A DNA stretch of 64,000 bases from VAZQ01 sp035293945 (GTDB taxonomy: Bacteria > Pseudomonadota > Alphaproteobacteria > Rhizobiales > Xanthobacteraceae), in assembly GCA_035293945.1 (NCBI GenBank), contig DATGLV010000024.1:62001-126000 (forward strand), given 5' to 3'. The translations under genes and the position numbers were made by a program. The notes beneath the pieces were generated by a model. The model was not told the DNA's origin, did no database searches, and saw only the letters and a list, made by a program, of their open reading frames with translations. Of the stretch, positions 30,377-38,299 are shown piece by piece (the first letter of the stretch is position 1; the number at the start of each line of letters is the position of its first letter).

Positions 30377-33173
30377 TGTCGGCCTCGTCAGTCTCACACG
30401 GCTCGCCGTCCGTCTCGTCTTCCTCCGACTCCAGCGCAAGCTCCTCAAGCTCTGCGTCCAACCTCAGCAAGTCTTCGTCGATCTCCTGGTCGCGTTGCGC
30501 CACTTCGTCGAAGGCGGACATGTTGAACGAAATCGTTGGCGGGCGCGGCGAGAGGAGGACCGTCGGCGCGAACCGCGCGAAATCGTTATCGGGCCGATGC
30601 TCGAGCGCGAAAAGGCCATCGGATTCCCCCGACAGAACGGCCAGCCAGAATGAGACATCCTGCAAAACGGTGGGATTGAAGTCGCGCGCCGCTCGACGTG
30701 TCGAAAGAATGTTGGTGCGCTCCCGACTGATCGGCTTGCGAAGTCCGTCGCGGGTGAACGCATAGCCAGGCGAGATCACCAGGGCCCAGTCATTTGCAAA
30801 CCGCATCACCGAAAAGCTGAACGACTTGTGCTCGTAATAGACGATGTCGTCGGAGTCCCGCTTGGTCCGGGCCTTGACGACCGTGCGCGTGGCCTTTCGC
30901 AGGCGCCCTTGGTAGCTCACCTTCAACTCAGGCTCGTCGCCACGCCCAAAATATGCGCGACGCCGATCAAATTCGATTTGAAGCCCCTTGGCCTTTAAGT
31001 GCTCAAACACCAGCTCGTGAAGCAGCTTCAGGGCGGTCGCTTCACCTCCCGGCAACGCGACGAGTTCGGAGAAGCTCATGGTTTCGATATCGCCGGGATC
31101 GAATGGCGAGACCAACGTATCGGCAAGCTCCTCAAGATTGTAAAACGTGTAAAAGCGTCCGTCACTGACATGACCTGGAGGGACAGCGAGGCCCTGAGCG
31201 CTCCGGTAGAAACTCGCGTTTGAGCTTGCGCTGGTGCCGGAATGCCAAACCTTGTCGGGCATCGATGAGATCGAAATCAAATTGGTGGAGAAGCGGACCG
31301 TCTCCTCGGCAACTGGCAGTGCGGTGTTGGTGATCTCGTCGACCGCCTCCGGACGAGCCTCGATGGTGACGATGAATTGACGGTTATCTTGTGAGGGACC
31401 AAACGCGACCGAGCCGTTATTGTTCACCGTCGCAAGGACCATGTCCGACAAGCCAGATCCGCGGCGATCCATCTGGCCACCGCCATAGAAGAGATCGGAA
31501 ATGGCGGGATTGCGATAGCCCTTGATCGGGCTTCTGCGGCCAGCAATCGCCTCTTGAAACGGCTGGTCGCCGACCTGCGCGGCAATTTCTGCTATCAACC
31601 CGCCAGGGCTTGTGACCGTGATCGATTTCGGTTGGACCTCGACTTGAATGGCTTCATCCCGATCGTAGTCGCGATGCACAATCGCATTGACGATCATCTC
31701 CTTAATGGCGATCGCATTGTAGGCGCTGACGGTGCGCGACACTTCGGCCTTAAGGCGAAATTGGAAGTTCACCAGGGCCAACAGATCGATGAGAGCGTCC
31801 AGTTGGCTCCAGAGATTGCCGGTAATGGTACGGCGAACGACGAAATCACCTTCTTGTCCACCCGACTCAAGCTCAGCATCGTCTCCAAAACGGCTCTGGA
31901 GCCAGCTTCCAGGCCCGAATGCGCGAAATTCGACACGCGCTTGCTTGAACTCGTTCGATGGATTGCGCGCGAACAGAAGCCAGCCGGCAAGGGTCGGGGT
32001 TTTCGTCGTTCCGATCGGCCGGACCAGATCCAGTCGATCCGTCATCTCCTCGATCCATCCGGCATCAAGCTGCCCAGGGCGCCACAGATCGGTCCTGTCG
32101 GCGTATTGAGACAGGCGCGCTTGAAGGAGGGACTGTTCGAGCCCGGAAACATCGAACCCGTCGAGTGGTCGCATATCCGCAGGCATGCCAGCAACACTAT
32201 GACCGGATGGCCGGCGTGTCGGGCGAGCGCCGGCGGCGGTCATGCTGGCGAGCAGGTCATTCTCGATCAGGTGGTCGAAGCCCTTGATCGGTACGAGTTG
32301 GAAATTCGAACCAATCCGGCTCGCAAGTTGGGGGACATACAGGGGGAAGGGGCCGCCGACATGGTTGTCCAGGACGCACCAGTAGACTCCGTGCAGAAGA
32401 CCGCCTGAGCCGGCCTCCGCAAGGAACAGATCGTTCATCACGGAAGCTTCCGCGCCACGGTAGCCGACAACGATGATCGGGTGATCGCGAAGCAGGGGCT
32501 TCAATCGATCGACGAGTTGCCCGTCGAGGAACTGGACTTCATCGGTGAGATTCTTGTCCGTGTAGTGTTTGACCGACCCATGCAGAAAAATCAGTTGCGG
32601 ATCTTGCGGCACCGAACTGAACATAATGTAGTCTGCCGGCGTGCTGATGCTGATGAGCCGGTGGGGACGATTGTGCTGGATAGCTGCTTTTTCGAGGCAC
32701 TGGTCGAAGTTCGTCGTGAGAACGGTTGAAATCCAGCCCTGATGGAGAATTTGCGTGAGTGCGACGTAGCCGCGCGAGGGCGGCACTTCTTGAGGATTGA
32801 TGAGCTGCTCAAAAAATTCCCGACGATCACTCTTTACGCCGAGAAGATTGTCGATCGCGTCTGGATAAAGTTCGCCAGAGTCGACATTCGGCCGATACCA
32901 CGGCTGCGCCGTCAGCCAGGGCCAGTAGTCGGAACGCCTGATCGACATGTCGCTCGGATGTCGACCATTTTCTTTGCACCATGCCCAACGGGCGACCCTC
33001 TCGACGGTCTTGTCGGCGGCTGGAATGCCGGATGTGATCGACGCGCCGGCGCCGAGGAACAAGATCGGCTCAGAACCGTCCATCAGAAGGGAGCGCAGCC
33101 GGCCGGTGGTCGACATGCGCAGGTTGGTCGAAGTCGATCCAGCACCCCCCAGGCCTGCCAGTGGTTGATTCAT
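30366..33173 (-). CDS. SIR2 - ATPase-like - APAZ fusion, partner of the short Argonaute
   Basis: 935 residues, about twice the length of ordinary SIR2-APAZ partners. (1) SIR2 domain, about 30-310: FLGAGASITSGIP (39-51), TTNFD with catalytic-type N155 (153-157), and FLHGS with H198; this predicts NAD+ hydrolysis. (2) Central module, about 345-610: PTLAGWLLFARNP (393-405), KEMIVNAIVHRDY (491-503), TSPGGL (521-526) and RNPAISDLFYGGGQMDRRGSG (554-574); these are the N, G1 and G2-like boxes of the HATPase_c_4 part of Schlafen/RecG-C-like regulators. (3) APAZ-like C-terminus, about 680-880: RRRAYFGRG, YYEHKSFSFSVMRFANDWALVISPGYAFTRDG. An acidic tail ends the protein. GTG/ATG choices exist; ATG 33173 has a G-rich leader and is preferred to 33380 and 33116. 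The stop overlaps the Argonaute start. Confidence 0.82.
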   Translation of the reverse strand: MNQPLAGLGGAGSTSTNLRMSTTGRLRSLLMDGSEPILFLGAGASITSGIPAADKTVERVARWAWCKENGRHPSDMSIRRSDYWPWLTAQPWYRPNVDSGELYPDAIDNLLGVKSDRREFFEQLINPQEVPPSRGYVALTQILHQGWISTVLTTNFDQCLEKAAIQHNRPHRLISISTPADYIMFSSVPQDPQLIFLHGSVKHYTDKNLTDEVQFLDGQLVDRLKPLLRDHPIIVVGYRGAEASVMNDLFLAEAGSGGLLHGVYWCVLDNHVGGPFPLYVPQLASRIGSNFQLVPIKGFDHLIENDLLASMTAAGARPTRRPSGHSVAGMPADMRPLDGFDVSGLEQSLLQARLSQYADRTDLWRPGQLDAGWIEEMTDRLDLVRPIGTTKTPTLAGWLLFARNPSNEFKQARVEFRAFGPGSWLQSRFGDDAELESGGQEGDFVVRRTITGNLWSQLDALIDLLALVNFQFRLKAEVSRTVSAYNAIAIKEMIVNAIVHRDYDRDEAIQVEVQPKSITVTSPGGLIAEIAAQVGDQPFQEAIAGRRSPIKGYRNPAISDLFYGGGQMDRRGSGLSDMVLATVNNNGSVAFGPSQDNRQFIVTIEARPEAVDEITNTALPVAEETVRFSTNLISISSMPDKVWHSGTSASSNASFYRSAQGLAVPPGHVSDGRFYTFYNLEELADTLVSPFDPGDIETMSFSELVALPGGEATALKLLHELVFEHLKAKGLQIEFDRRRAYFGRGDEPELKVSYQGRLRKATRTVVKARTKRDSDDIVYYEHKSFSFSVMRFANDWALVISPGYAFTRDGLRKPISRERTNILSTRRAARDFNPTVLQDVSFWLAVLSGESDGLFALEHRPDNDFARFAPTVLLSPRPPTISFNMSAFDEVAQRDQEIDEDLLRLDAELEELALESEEDETDGEPCETDEADNGD

Positions 33174-33414
33174 CCCGCCCCCCAACACGCACACCAAGCT
33201 AGCAGTAGAGGCTGCCGCGTCCGCGCCCCATCCCCAAAAACCATTCGTCTGGCGGGAAGAATCAGGACTACCATGATTCGGTTCATGGAGAGGGGCCGAA
33301 GATGTCCGGCGTCGAGACAACAACCGATAGGTAAGCAGCGAAAAGCGATGGGTTAGTGGGCAGTAGTGGCCCACTACCAATAACTGGCTTTGCTTTGTTC
33401 TTCTTTCGTTCTAT
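33174..33414. promoter_or_regulatory. Divergent promoter region between the Argonaute operon and darTG
   Basis: 241 bp shared by the minus-strand SIR2-APAZ-Argonaute operon and the plus-strand darTG operon. The right half is AT-richer (TTTGCTTTGTTCTTCTTTCG), with a repeated GTGGGCAGTAGTGGCCCACTA palindrome-like stretch at about 33356-33377. Both systems would be expressed from here; no regulator gene is in the island. Confidence 0.5.
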
Positions 33415-34116
33415 ATGCCAACCGAGATGCTTTGCATACGGTACGGCGACGAAAATCTCCGAGTCGCAGCCGTGTCCAAGGATCTCACCCGAGAGAACGC
33501 TCTCATTTTCCGGATTATTCACCGGGACAATATCCCATGGATTCTGGACAACGGCCTGCATTGCAAGAATTCGAAGGTGCTGGATCCCAACTTCGTGGAG
33601 ATCGGAAATCGCGATCTGATCAGTAAGCGCGATCAGCACCCTGTCGTGCCACTGCCATCAGGAACGCTGAGTGACTACATTCCGTTCTATTTCACGCCGT
33701 TTTCGCCGATGATGTACAACATCAAGACTGGCTGGGGCGGAATTCGAAAGCGCAACAATGACGAGATCGTCATCTTGGTTTCGTCGCTACGAACGTTGCA
33801 AGCCAAGAAGATTCCGTTCCTGTTCACCGATCGGCATGCGTACCTTGCGGCGGCGCAGTTCTATTCGGATCTCGCGCACTTAGATCAGATCGATTGGGAC
33901 ATGCTCCAACGGCGGGATTTCCGCAATGATCCAGACGATCCATCGAAAAAGGAACGGTATCAGGCGGAAGCTCTTGTCCACAAGCATCTGCCCGTCGACG
34001 CACTGTCGGGGCTCGTGTGCTACAACGATGATGTGCTCAAGTCCATGAATGCCGCGTTGGCGCAACGCAACCAGACCATGAAAGTGGTCAAGAAGCCCGG
34101 TTGGTATTTCTCATGA
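33415..34116 (+). CDS. darT: DarT DNA ADP-ribosyltransferase toxin
   Basis: 233-residue DUF4433 toxin. It transfers ADP-ribose from NAD+ to thymidine or guanosine bases of single-stranded DNA and so blocks replication. Seen: IFRIIHRDNIPWILDNGLHC (31-50, with the NAD-binding H36), DYIPFYFTPFSPMMYNI (87-103), FTDRHAYL (137-144), and the catalytic glutamate E185 in RYQAEALVHKHLP. Length and order match DarT. ATG 33415 is used; no strong ribosome binding site is visible, and ATG 33427 is an alternative. The stop overlaps darG by ATGA. An unusually long N-terminal segment (1-28) precedes the family core. Confidence 0.92.
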   Translation: MPTEMLCIRYGDENLRVAAVSKDLTRENALIFRIIHRDNIPWILDNGLHCKNSKVLDPNFVEIGNRDLISKRDQHPVVPLPSGTLSDYIPFYFTPFSPMMYNIKTGWGGIRKRNNDEIVILVSSLRTLQAKKIPFLFTDRHAYLAAAQFYSDLAHLDQIDWDMLQRRDFRNDPDDPSKKERYQAEALVHKHLPVDALSGLVCYNDDVLKSMNAALAQRNQTMKVVKKPGWYFS

Positions 34117-35180
34117 TCGAATTTACACGCGGCAATCTTCTCGAATCCAAAGCCGAAGCTTTGGTCAATACGGTCAACACTGTTGGTGTGATGGGGAAGG
34201 GCGTCGCTTTAATGTTCAAGGAAGCGTATCCGGAGAACTTCAAAGCTTACGAGACGGCTTGCAAGAAGAAGGAGGTCAGGGTCGGCCACATGTTCGTTAC
34301 CGAACGGCAGGCATTAATCGGTCCGAAATGGATCATAAATTTTCCGACCAAGCAGCATTGGCGCGGCGACTCCAAGATGGAGTGGATCGAAAGTGGTCTA
34401 AAGGATCTGAAACGGGTCATCACTGAGAAGAAGATACGCTCGATTGCTATTCCGCCGCTCGGGAGCGGGAACGGAGGTCTCAACTGGCCGGATGTGCGTT
34501 CCAAGATCGAGGCTGCGCTCGGGGCGTTGAAGGACGTCAGCGTGATCGTCTATGAGCCTACGGAGCAGTACCAGAATGTATCGAAGCGCGCGGGTGTCGA
34601 GAAGCTGACGCCGGCGCGCGCGCTCGTCGCCGAGTTGGTTCGGAGGTATTGGGTACTCGGAATCGAATGCTCCTTACTCGAAATCCAGAAACTGGCGTAC
34701 TTTTTGGAACGCAGCATCAAGAAGCTGCAATTGGAGAACCCCCTCGATCTGCGTTTTCAGGCCGACAAATACGGGCCGTATGCTCCTCGACTGACCCACC
34801 TGCTTAAGGGCCTCGACGGCAGCTATCTGCATTGTGGAAAGCGCATCGGCGATGCCGGTCCATTCGATGTGATCTGGTTCGAGGACGCTAAGCGAGACAC
34901 GATTGCAGCCTATCTGGGGTCGGGTGATGCAAAGGCGTTCCTGCCTGCGCTGGAAGCGACTGCGAAGCTGATAGACGGATTCGAATCTCCGTTGGGTATG
35001 GAGCTTCTAGCAACGATCGATTGGCTTATCCAAAACGACGATGTCGCCGCGGACCGGGAGTCGATCAAGACGGCGCTCAAGACGTGGACGGGCGGCGAGA
35101 CGTCAGCAGCGCGAAAGCTGAAGCTATTCGAGGATCGCCTTGTCGACCTTGCGCTTGAGCGGCTGGCGACGTTCTACTGA
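34113..35180 (+). CDS. darG: DarG DNA ADP-ribosyl glycohydrolase antitoxin
   Basis: 355 residues. N-terminal TARG1-like macrodomain (1-about 155): IEFTRGNLLESKAEALVNTV with N22, GVMGKGVALMFKEAYPENF, K80 in INFPTKQHWRG, and the PPLGSGNGGLNW loop; it removes ADP-ribose from DNA. C-terminal domain (about 165-355: EIQKLAYFLERSIKKL, FQADKYGPYAPRLTHLLKGLDGSYL) is the DarT-binding part that also neutralises the toxin directly. The start overlaps the darT stop by 4 bp, so expression is coupled. Strong agreement with known DarTG operons. Confidence 0.93.
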   Translation: MIEFTRGNLLESKAEALVNTVNTVGVMGKGVALMFKEAYPENFKAYETACKKKEVRVGHMFVTERQALIGPKWIINFPTKQHWRGDSKMEWIESGLKDLKRVITEKKIRSIAIPPLGSGNGGLNWPDVRSKIEAALGALKDVSVIVYEPTEQYQNVSKRAGVEKLTPARALVAELVRRYWVLGIECSLLEIQKLAYFLERSIKKLQLENPLDLRFQADKYGPYAPRLTHLLKGLDGSYLHCGKRIGDAGPFDVIWFEDAKRDTIAAYLGSGDAKAFLPALEATAKLIDGFESPLGMELLATIDWLIQNDDVAADRESIKTALKTWTGGETSAARKLKLFEDRLVDLALERLATFY

Positions 35181-35563
35181 TCGGGCGCGCCATCACAAGT
35201 TTTCTTATCCTGTAGACGCCGAATGTACTATCGGCACGCTGTCGAACTAGGCGAAGATGAATCGCCGCGTTATTTTGCTGCCGTCACTAGAAGTGTGGTG
35301 GACGCTTGCTGGATGAGTGCCGGATCGAATGGCGTTGCTGTGCGGAAGGCTGGCGAACTCTTGCCGACCCGAGGTGGTACTGCATGCTGAAATCGGTACT
35401 GCCGGGCAGTACCGGGAGGGCAAAATAGGGCCCGCTAAGCCAGACAGTGATCCTCCTAACCAATTGAAGGAAAACGAGAACGCTTAGCTCAAGAACATCG
35501 GAGCCTTTGTCGGCCTGAAAGCCGCATAGCCAGATTCGCGACTGGAGTGCTAACCGAATCAAT
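35181..35563. other. Right end of island, no gene
   Basis: About 380 bp between darG and dusA. Contains a near-perfect palindrome GGTACTGCC-G-GGCAGTACC (35395-35413) and AT-richer sequence. The minus frame 35287-35595 has no family features. This segment now provides the promoter of dusA, since the original lies beyond the left boundary. A GGAG at 35543 is rather far from the dusA start. Confidence 0.6.
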
Positions 35564-36553
35564 ATGTTAGCGCATCGATTTTGCATCGCGCCCATGATGG
35601 AATGGACGGACCGGCATTGCCGGTTCTTCCATCGCCTGCTGACGCGGCGCGCGCTCCTCTATACCGAGATGGTGACCACCGGGGCGGTGCTGCATGGCAA
35701 GCGCAGCGAGCTAATCGGCTTCAATGGCTTCGAGCATCCCGTTGCGCTGCAGCTTGGCGGGTCAGAGCCGCACGCGCTCGCCGCTTGCGCCCGCATCGGC
35801 GAGGAGGCCGGCTACGACGAGATCAACCTCAATGTCGGCTGCCCGTCCGATCGGGTGCAGGAAGGCCGCTTCGGCGCCTGCCTGATGGCCGAGCCCGAGC
35901 TCGTCGGCGAGTGCGTGGCTGCCATGAAGGCGGCCGTCAAGGCGCCGGTCACCGTCAAATGTCGGATCGGCATCGACGCACAGGATCCCGAAGAGGCACT
36001 GGCACGCTTTACCGAGGAGGTCGTGCGCGCGTGCGTCGATCGGTTGATCGTGCATGCCCGCAAAGCCTGGCTGCAAGGCCTGTCGCCGAAGCAGAACCGT
36101 GACGTGCCGCCGCTCGACTACGCGCGCGTCTATCGCCTCAAGGCTTCGCACCCGCATCTGCCGGTGGTGATCAATGGCGGCATTGCAAGCCTGGCGGAAG
36201 CGCAAATGCATCTCGATCATGTCGATGGCGTGATGCTCGGACGCGCCGCCTACCAGGAGCCGTGGCGGCTTCTCGAAGTCGACCCGCTGTTGTTTGGCGA
36301 GCCGGCGCCCTTCGCCTCGCCGAAGGATGCAGCCGCAGCGCTCATCCCCTATGTCGAGCACGAGCTCGCGCGCGGCACGCGGCTTGCCGCCATCACGCGC
36401 CATATTTTGGGATTGTTCCGCGGGCTGCCGGGGGCGCGCGCGTTTCGTCGACATCTCGCTACCTATGCGGTGAAGCCGGGAGCCGGCACGGACGTGCTGG
36501 TCGAAGCGCTGGCGCTTGTCTCCGACCGCGTCGGCGAACCGGTCGCGGCATAA
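35564..36553 (+). CDS. dusA: tRNA-dihydrouridine(20/20a) synthase DusA
   Basis: 329-residue FMN enzyme reducing uridine 20/20a in the tRNA D-loop. Seen: APMMEWTDRHCRFFHR (9-24), NVGCPSDRVQEGRFGACLM with catalytic C93 and G-x-x-G-A-C, VKCRIGID, LIVHARKAWLQGLSPKQNR, and VVINGGI / GVMLGRAAYQEPW for FMN phosphate. The first ten codons (MLAHRFCIAP) come from the right end of the island; the original N-terminal codons remain as a stub at 28613-28702. Thus the enzyme is intact but carries a shorter N-terminus and new upstream sequence. Followed 13 bp later by a TSUP permease gene. Confidence 0.96.
   Translation: MLAHRFCIAPMMEWTDRHCRFFHRLLTRRALLYTEMVTTGAVLHGKRSELIGFNGFEHPVALQLGGSEPHALAACARIGEEAGYDEINLNVGCPSDRVQEGRFGACLMAEPELVGECVAAMKAAVKAPVTVKCRIGIDAQDPEEALARFTEEVVRACVDRLIVHARKAWLQGLSPKQNRDVPPLDYARVYRLKASHPHLPVVINGGIASLAEAQMHLDHVDGVMLGRAAYQEPWRLLEVDPLLFGEPAPFASPKDAAAALIPYVEHELARGTRLAAITRHILGLFRGLPGARAFRRHLATYAVKPGAGTDVLVEALALVSDRVGEPVAA
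35588..35611 (+). repeat. Right attachment-type direct repeat
   Basis: 24 bp within dusA codons 9-16, identical to 28646-28669. Together the two mark the limits of the inserted element. Confidence 0.9.
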
Positions 36554-36566
36554 GACGGGCAGGGTG

Positions 36567-37406
36567 ATGTATTTCGGCGTCCCTCTGCACGAGCTTGGCT
36601 GGCTGTTCCTTCTGATCCTCGGCGGCAGCATGGTGACCGGGCTGTTGGCCGGCCTGTTCGGCATCGGGGGCGGCGGCATCATCGTGCCGATCCTCTACGA
36701 GGTGTTCGGCGTCCTCGGCGTGCCGGCGGACGTGCGTCTGCAGCTCTGCGTCGGCACCTCGATCCTGATCATCGTGCCGACCAATATCAGGTCCTTCCTG
36801 GCGCATCGCCGCCGCGGCGCGGTGTTGATGGATGTGGTGCGCGTCTGGGCGGTTCCGGCCGTGCTCGGGGTCGCGGTAGGGGCGATCATTGCCGCGTTCG
36901 CTCCCGCGACCGTGCTCAAGATCGCATTCATCGTCATCGCCGGCACGATCTCGGCCAAGCTCCTGTTCGGGCGCGACAGCTGGCGGCTCGGCGCCGGATT
37001 GCCCGGACGCATCGGGATGGGGATCTATGGATTCATCGTCGGGCTTGCGGCGTCGCTGATGGGTATCAGCGGCGGCTCGCTCTCCAACATGATCCTGACG
37101 CTCTACGGCACGCCGATCCATCGCGCGGTCGCGACATCGGCGGGCTTAGGCGTGCCGATCACGATTGCGGGCGCGCTCGGCTACATGGTCGCCGGGCTGC
37201 CGCATCAGGCCGAGATGCCGCCGCTGTCGATCGGCTTCGTCTCCTTCATCGGTGTGGCCGTGATGGCGCCGATCTCGAGCTTCATCGCGCCCTACGGGGC
37301 GCGGCTTGCCCATCATTTGCCGAGCCGCAGCTTGGAGATCGGGTTCGGGATTTTCCTGATGCTGGTCTCGGCCCGCTTCGTGGCCAGTATGATCTGGTCT
37401 ACCTAA
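36567..37406 (+). CDS. TauE/SafE (TSUP) family membrane permease
   Basis: 279-residue inner-membrane protein with about eight helices. Characteristic first-repeat motif GLLAGLFGIGGGGIIVPIL (30-48) and second-repeat GLAASLMGISGGSLSNMILTLYG; the repeats mark the TSUP fold that exports or imports sulfite, sulfoacetate, or other organosulfur anions. Substrate not evident. ATG 36567 is used; the frame opens earlier inside dusA. It follows dusA by 13 bp and may be co-transcribed. Convergent with the aspartic protease gene, 6 bp from its end. Confidence 0.92.
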   Translation: MYFGVPLHELGWLFLLILGGSMVTGLLAGLFGIGGGGIIVPILYEVFGVLGVPADVRLQLCVGTSILIIVPTNIRSFLAHRRRGAVLMDVVRVWAVPAVLGVAVGAIIAAFAPATVLKIAFIVIAGTISAKLLFGRDSWRLGAGLPGRIGMGIYGFIVGLAASLMGISGGSLSNMILTLYGTPIHRAVATSAGLGVPITIAGALGYMVAGLPHQAEMPPLSIGFVSFIGVAVMAPISSFIAPYGARLAHHLPSRSLEIGFGIFLMLVSARFVASMIWST

Positions 37407-37412
37407 GGACCC

Positions 37413-38102
37413 TCATGGGTACCCATGCATCATCAGTTGGTCGCCGCGCACCTCCCAGCTCTGCAGCCGGTTGAGAAAGCTCATGCCGAGCAGACTGGTG
37501 CGCAGCTGGCCGGGTTGCGCGATCAGCGCCGGCACCGCATGCTCCTCGATACCGCCGACTGCGAGACGGTCGAGCGTGACCGGAGCGGCGCGAGCGCGGC
37601 CGTTGGCGGTGTCGACATTGACCGTATAATTGAGCACTTCCAGCGGCAGGCCGGCCGCCTTGGCGGCTTCCTGGGTCAGCACCACCGAGCTCGCGCCAGT
37701 GTCGAGCGCCATGGGAACCCGTGCTCCATTGACCTGAGCGGCGAGCGAGAAGGTCCCGCCACGGCGCACGACTTCGACCGTATGCCCGCGCGCTACCGTG
37801 TGGCCCGGGATGAACTCGGCGAGCAGGCGGTCGGACACGTCTTGTAGCTCGAGCCTGTAGGTGTAGCCGATCGCCAGCAGGAGCGCGATCACCGCCCAGA
37901 TCAGCGCCATTTGCAAGGCGGTGGCGAAGCGCTCGCGGAAGAGCGTGAGAACAAGCGAGCCGACCACGACCACGAAAACGATCTTCACCCCCAGGGATGC
38001 AAGATTGATCTCGGCGAGCTCGGAAAAACCCTCTCCGCTCCGCGCCAAGAGCAGCAGGACACCGGCCAAGATCAGGAGCAGGATGAGGAGAAGGCGCTGC
38101 AC
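37413..38102 (-). CDS. Membrane-anchored retropepsin-like aspartic protease (TIGR02281 type)
   Basis: 229 residues. Three hydrophobic helices at the N-terminus (LLLILLLILAGVLLLL, IVFVVVVGSLVLTLF, ALIWAVIALLLAIGYTY) then a clan AA aspartyl protease domain (about 115-229) with the active-site D-T-G-A in MALDTGASSVVLTQEAA and the partner strand LLGMSFLNRL. Retropepsin-like enzymes need a dimer to form the two-Asp site. GTG 38102 is chosen because AAGGAGG lies just upstream; the 51-codon longer frame has no ribosome binding site. Probably processes a membrane or periplasmic substrate; identity unknown. Confidence 0.87.
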   Translation of the reverse strand: MQRLLLILLLILAGVLLLLARSGEGFSELAEINLASLGVKIVFVVVVGSLVLTLFRERFATALQMALIWAVIALLLAIGYTYRLELQDVSDRLLAEFIPGHTVARGHTVEVVRRGGTFSLAAQVNGARVPMALDTGASSVVLTQEAAKAAGLPLEVLNYTVNVDTANGRARAAPVTLDRLAVGGIEEHAVPALIAQPGQLRTSLLGMSFLNRLQSWEVRGDQLMMHGYP

Positions 38103-38299
38103 GGCTTTGAAGCCTCCTTTGACTTGAGCCCTGCGGGGCCGGTCCGGATTGCTGGTTCTTGCGTTGGGCCGAACGTCTCTGAATTGCCGCCGAATGTCGT
38201 TGCCGACGGTGCGGGGAAGCGAATCTCGGCAACATAGTAGCGATTGAGGGCAAGGCAATCGATGCTGGCGGCTCCGCCCGCGGAGCAGCGCTCAAGGCT

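Larger units (their letters stand above)
28646..35611. mobile_element. dusA-integrated defence island
   Basis: A perfect 24-bp direct repeat (28646-28669 and 35588-35611, GCGCCCATGATGG...GGAC) brackets 6.9 kb. Both copies lie at the 5' end of dusA coding sequence: a stub on the left and the intact gene on the right. dusA is a known target of integrases of prophages and genomic islands that restore the gene's 5' end. Cargo: short Argonaute, SIR2-ATPase-APAZ protein, DarT and DarG. Composition, particularly of darTG, is more AT-rich than the flanks. No integrase, excisionase or transposase gene is present, so the element is a stripped or trans-mobilised remnant. Confidence 0.88.
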
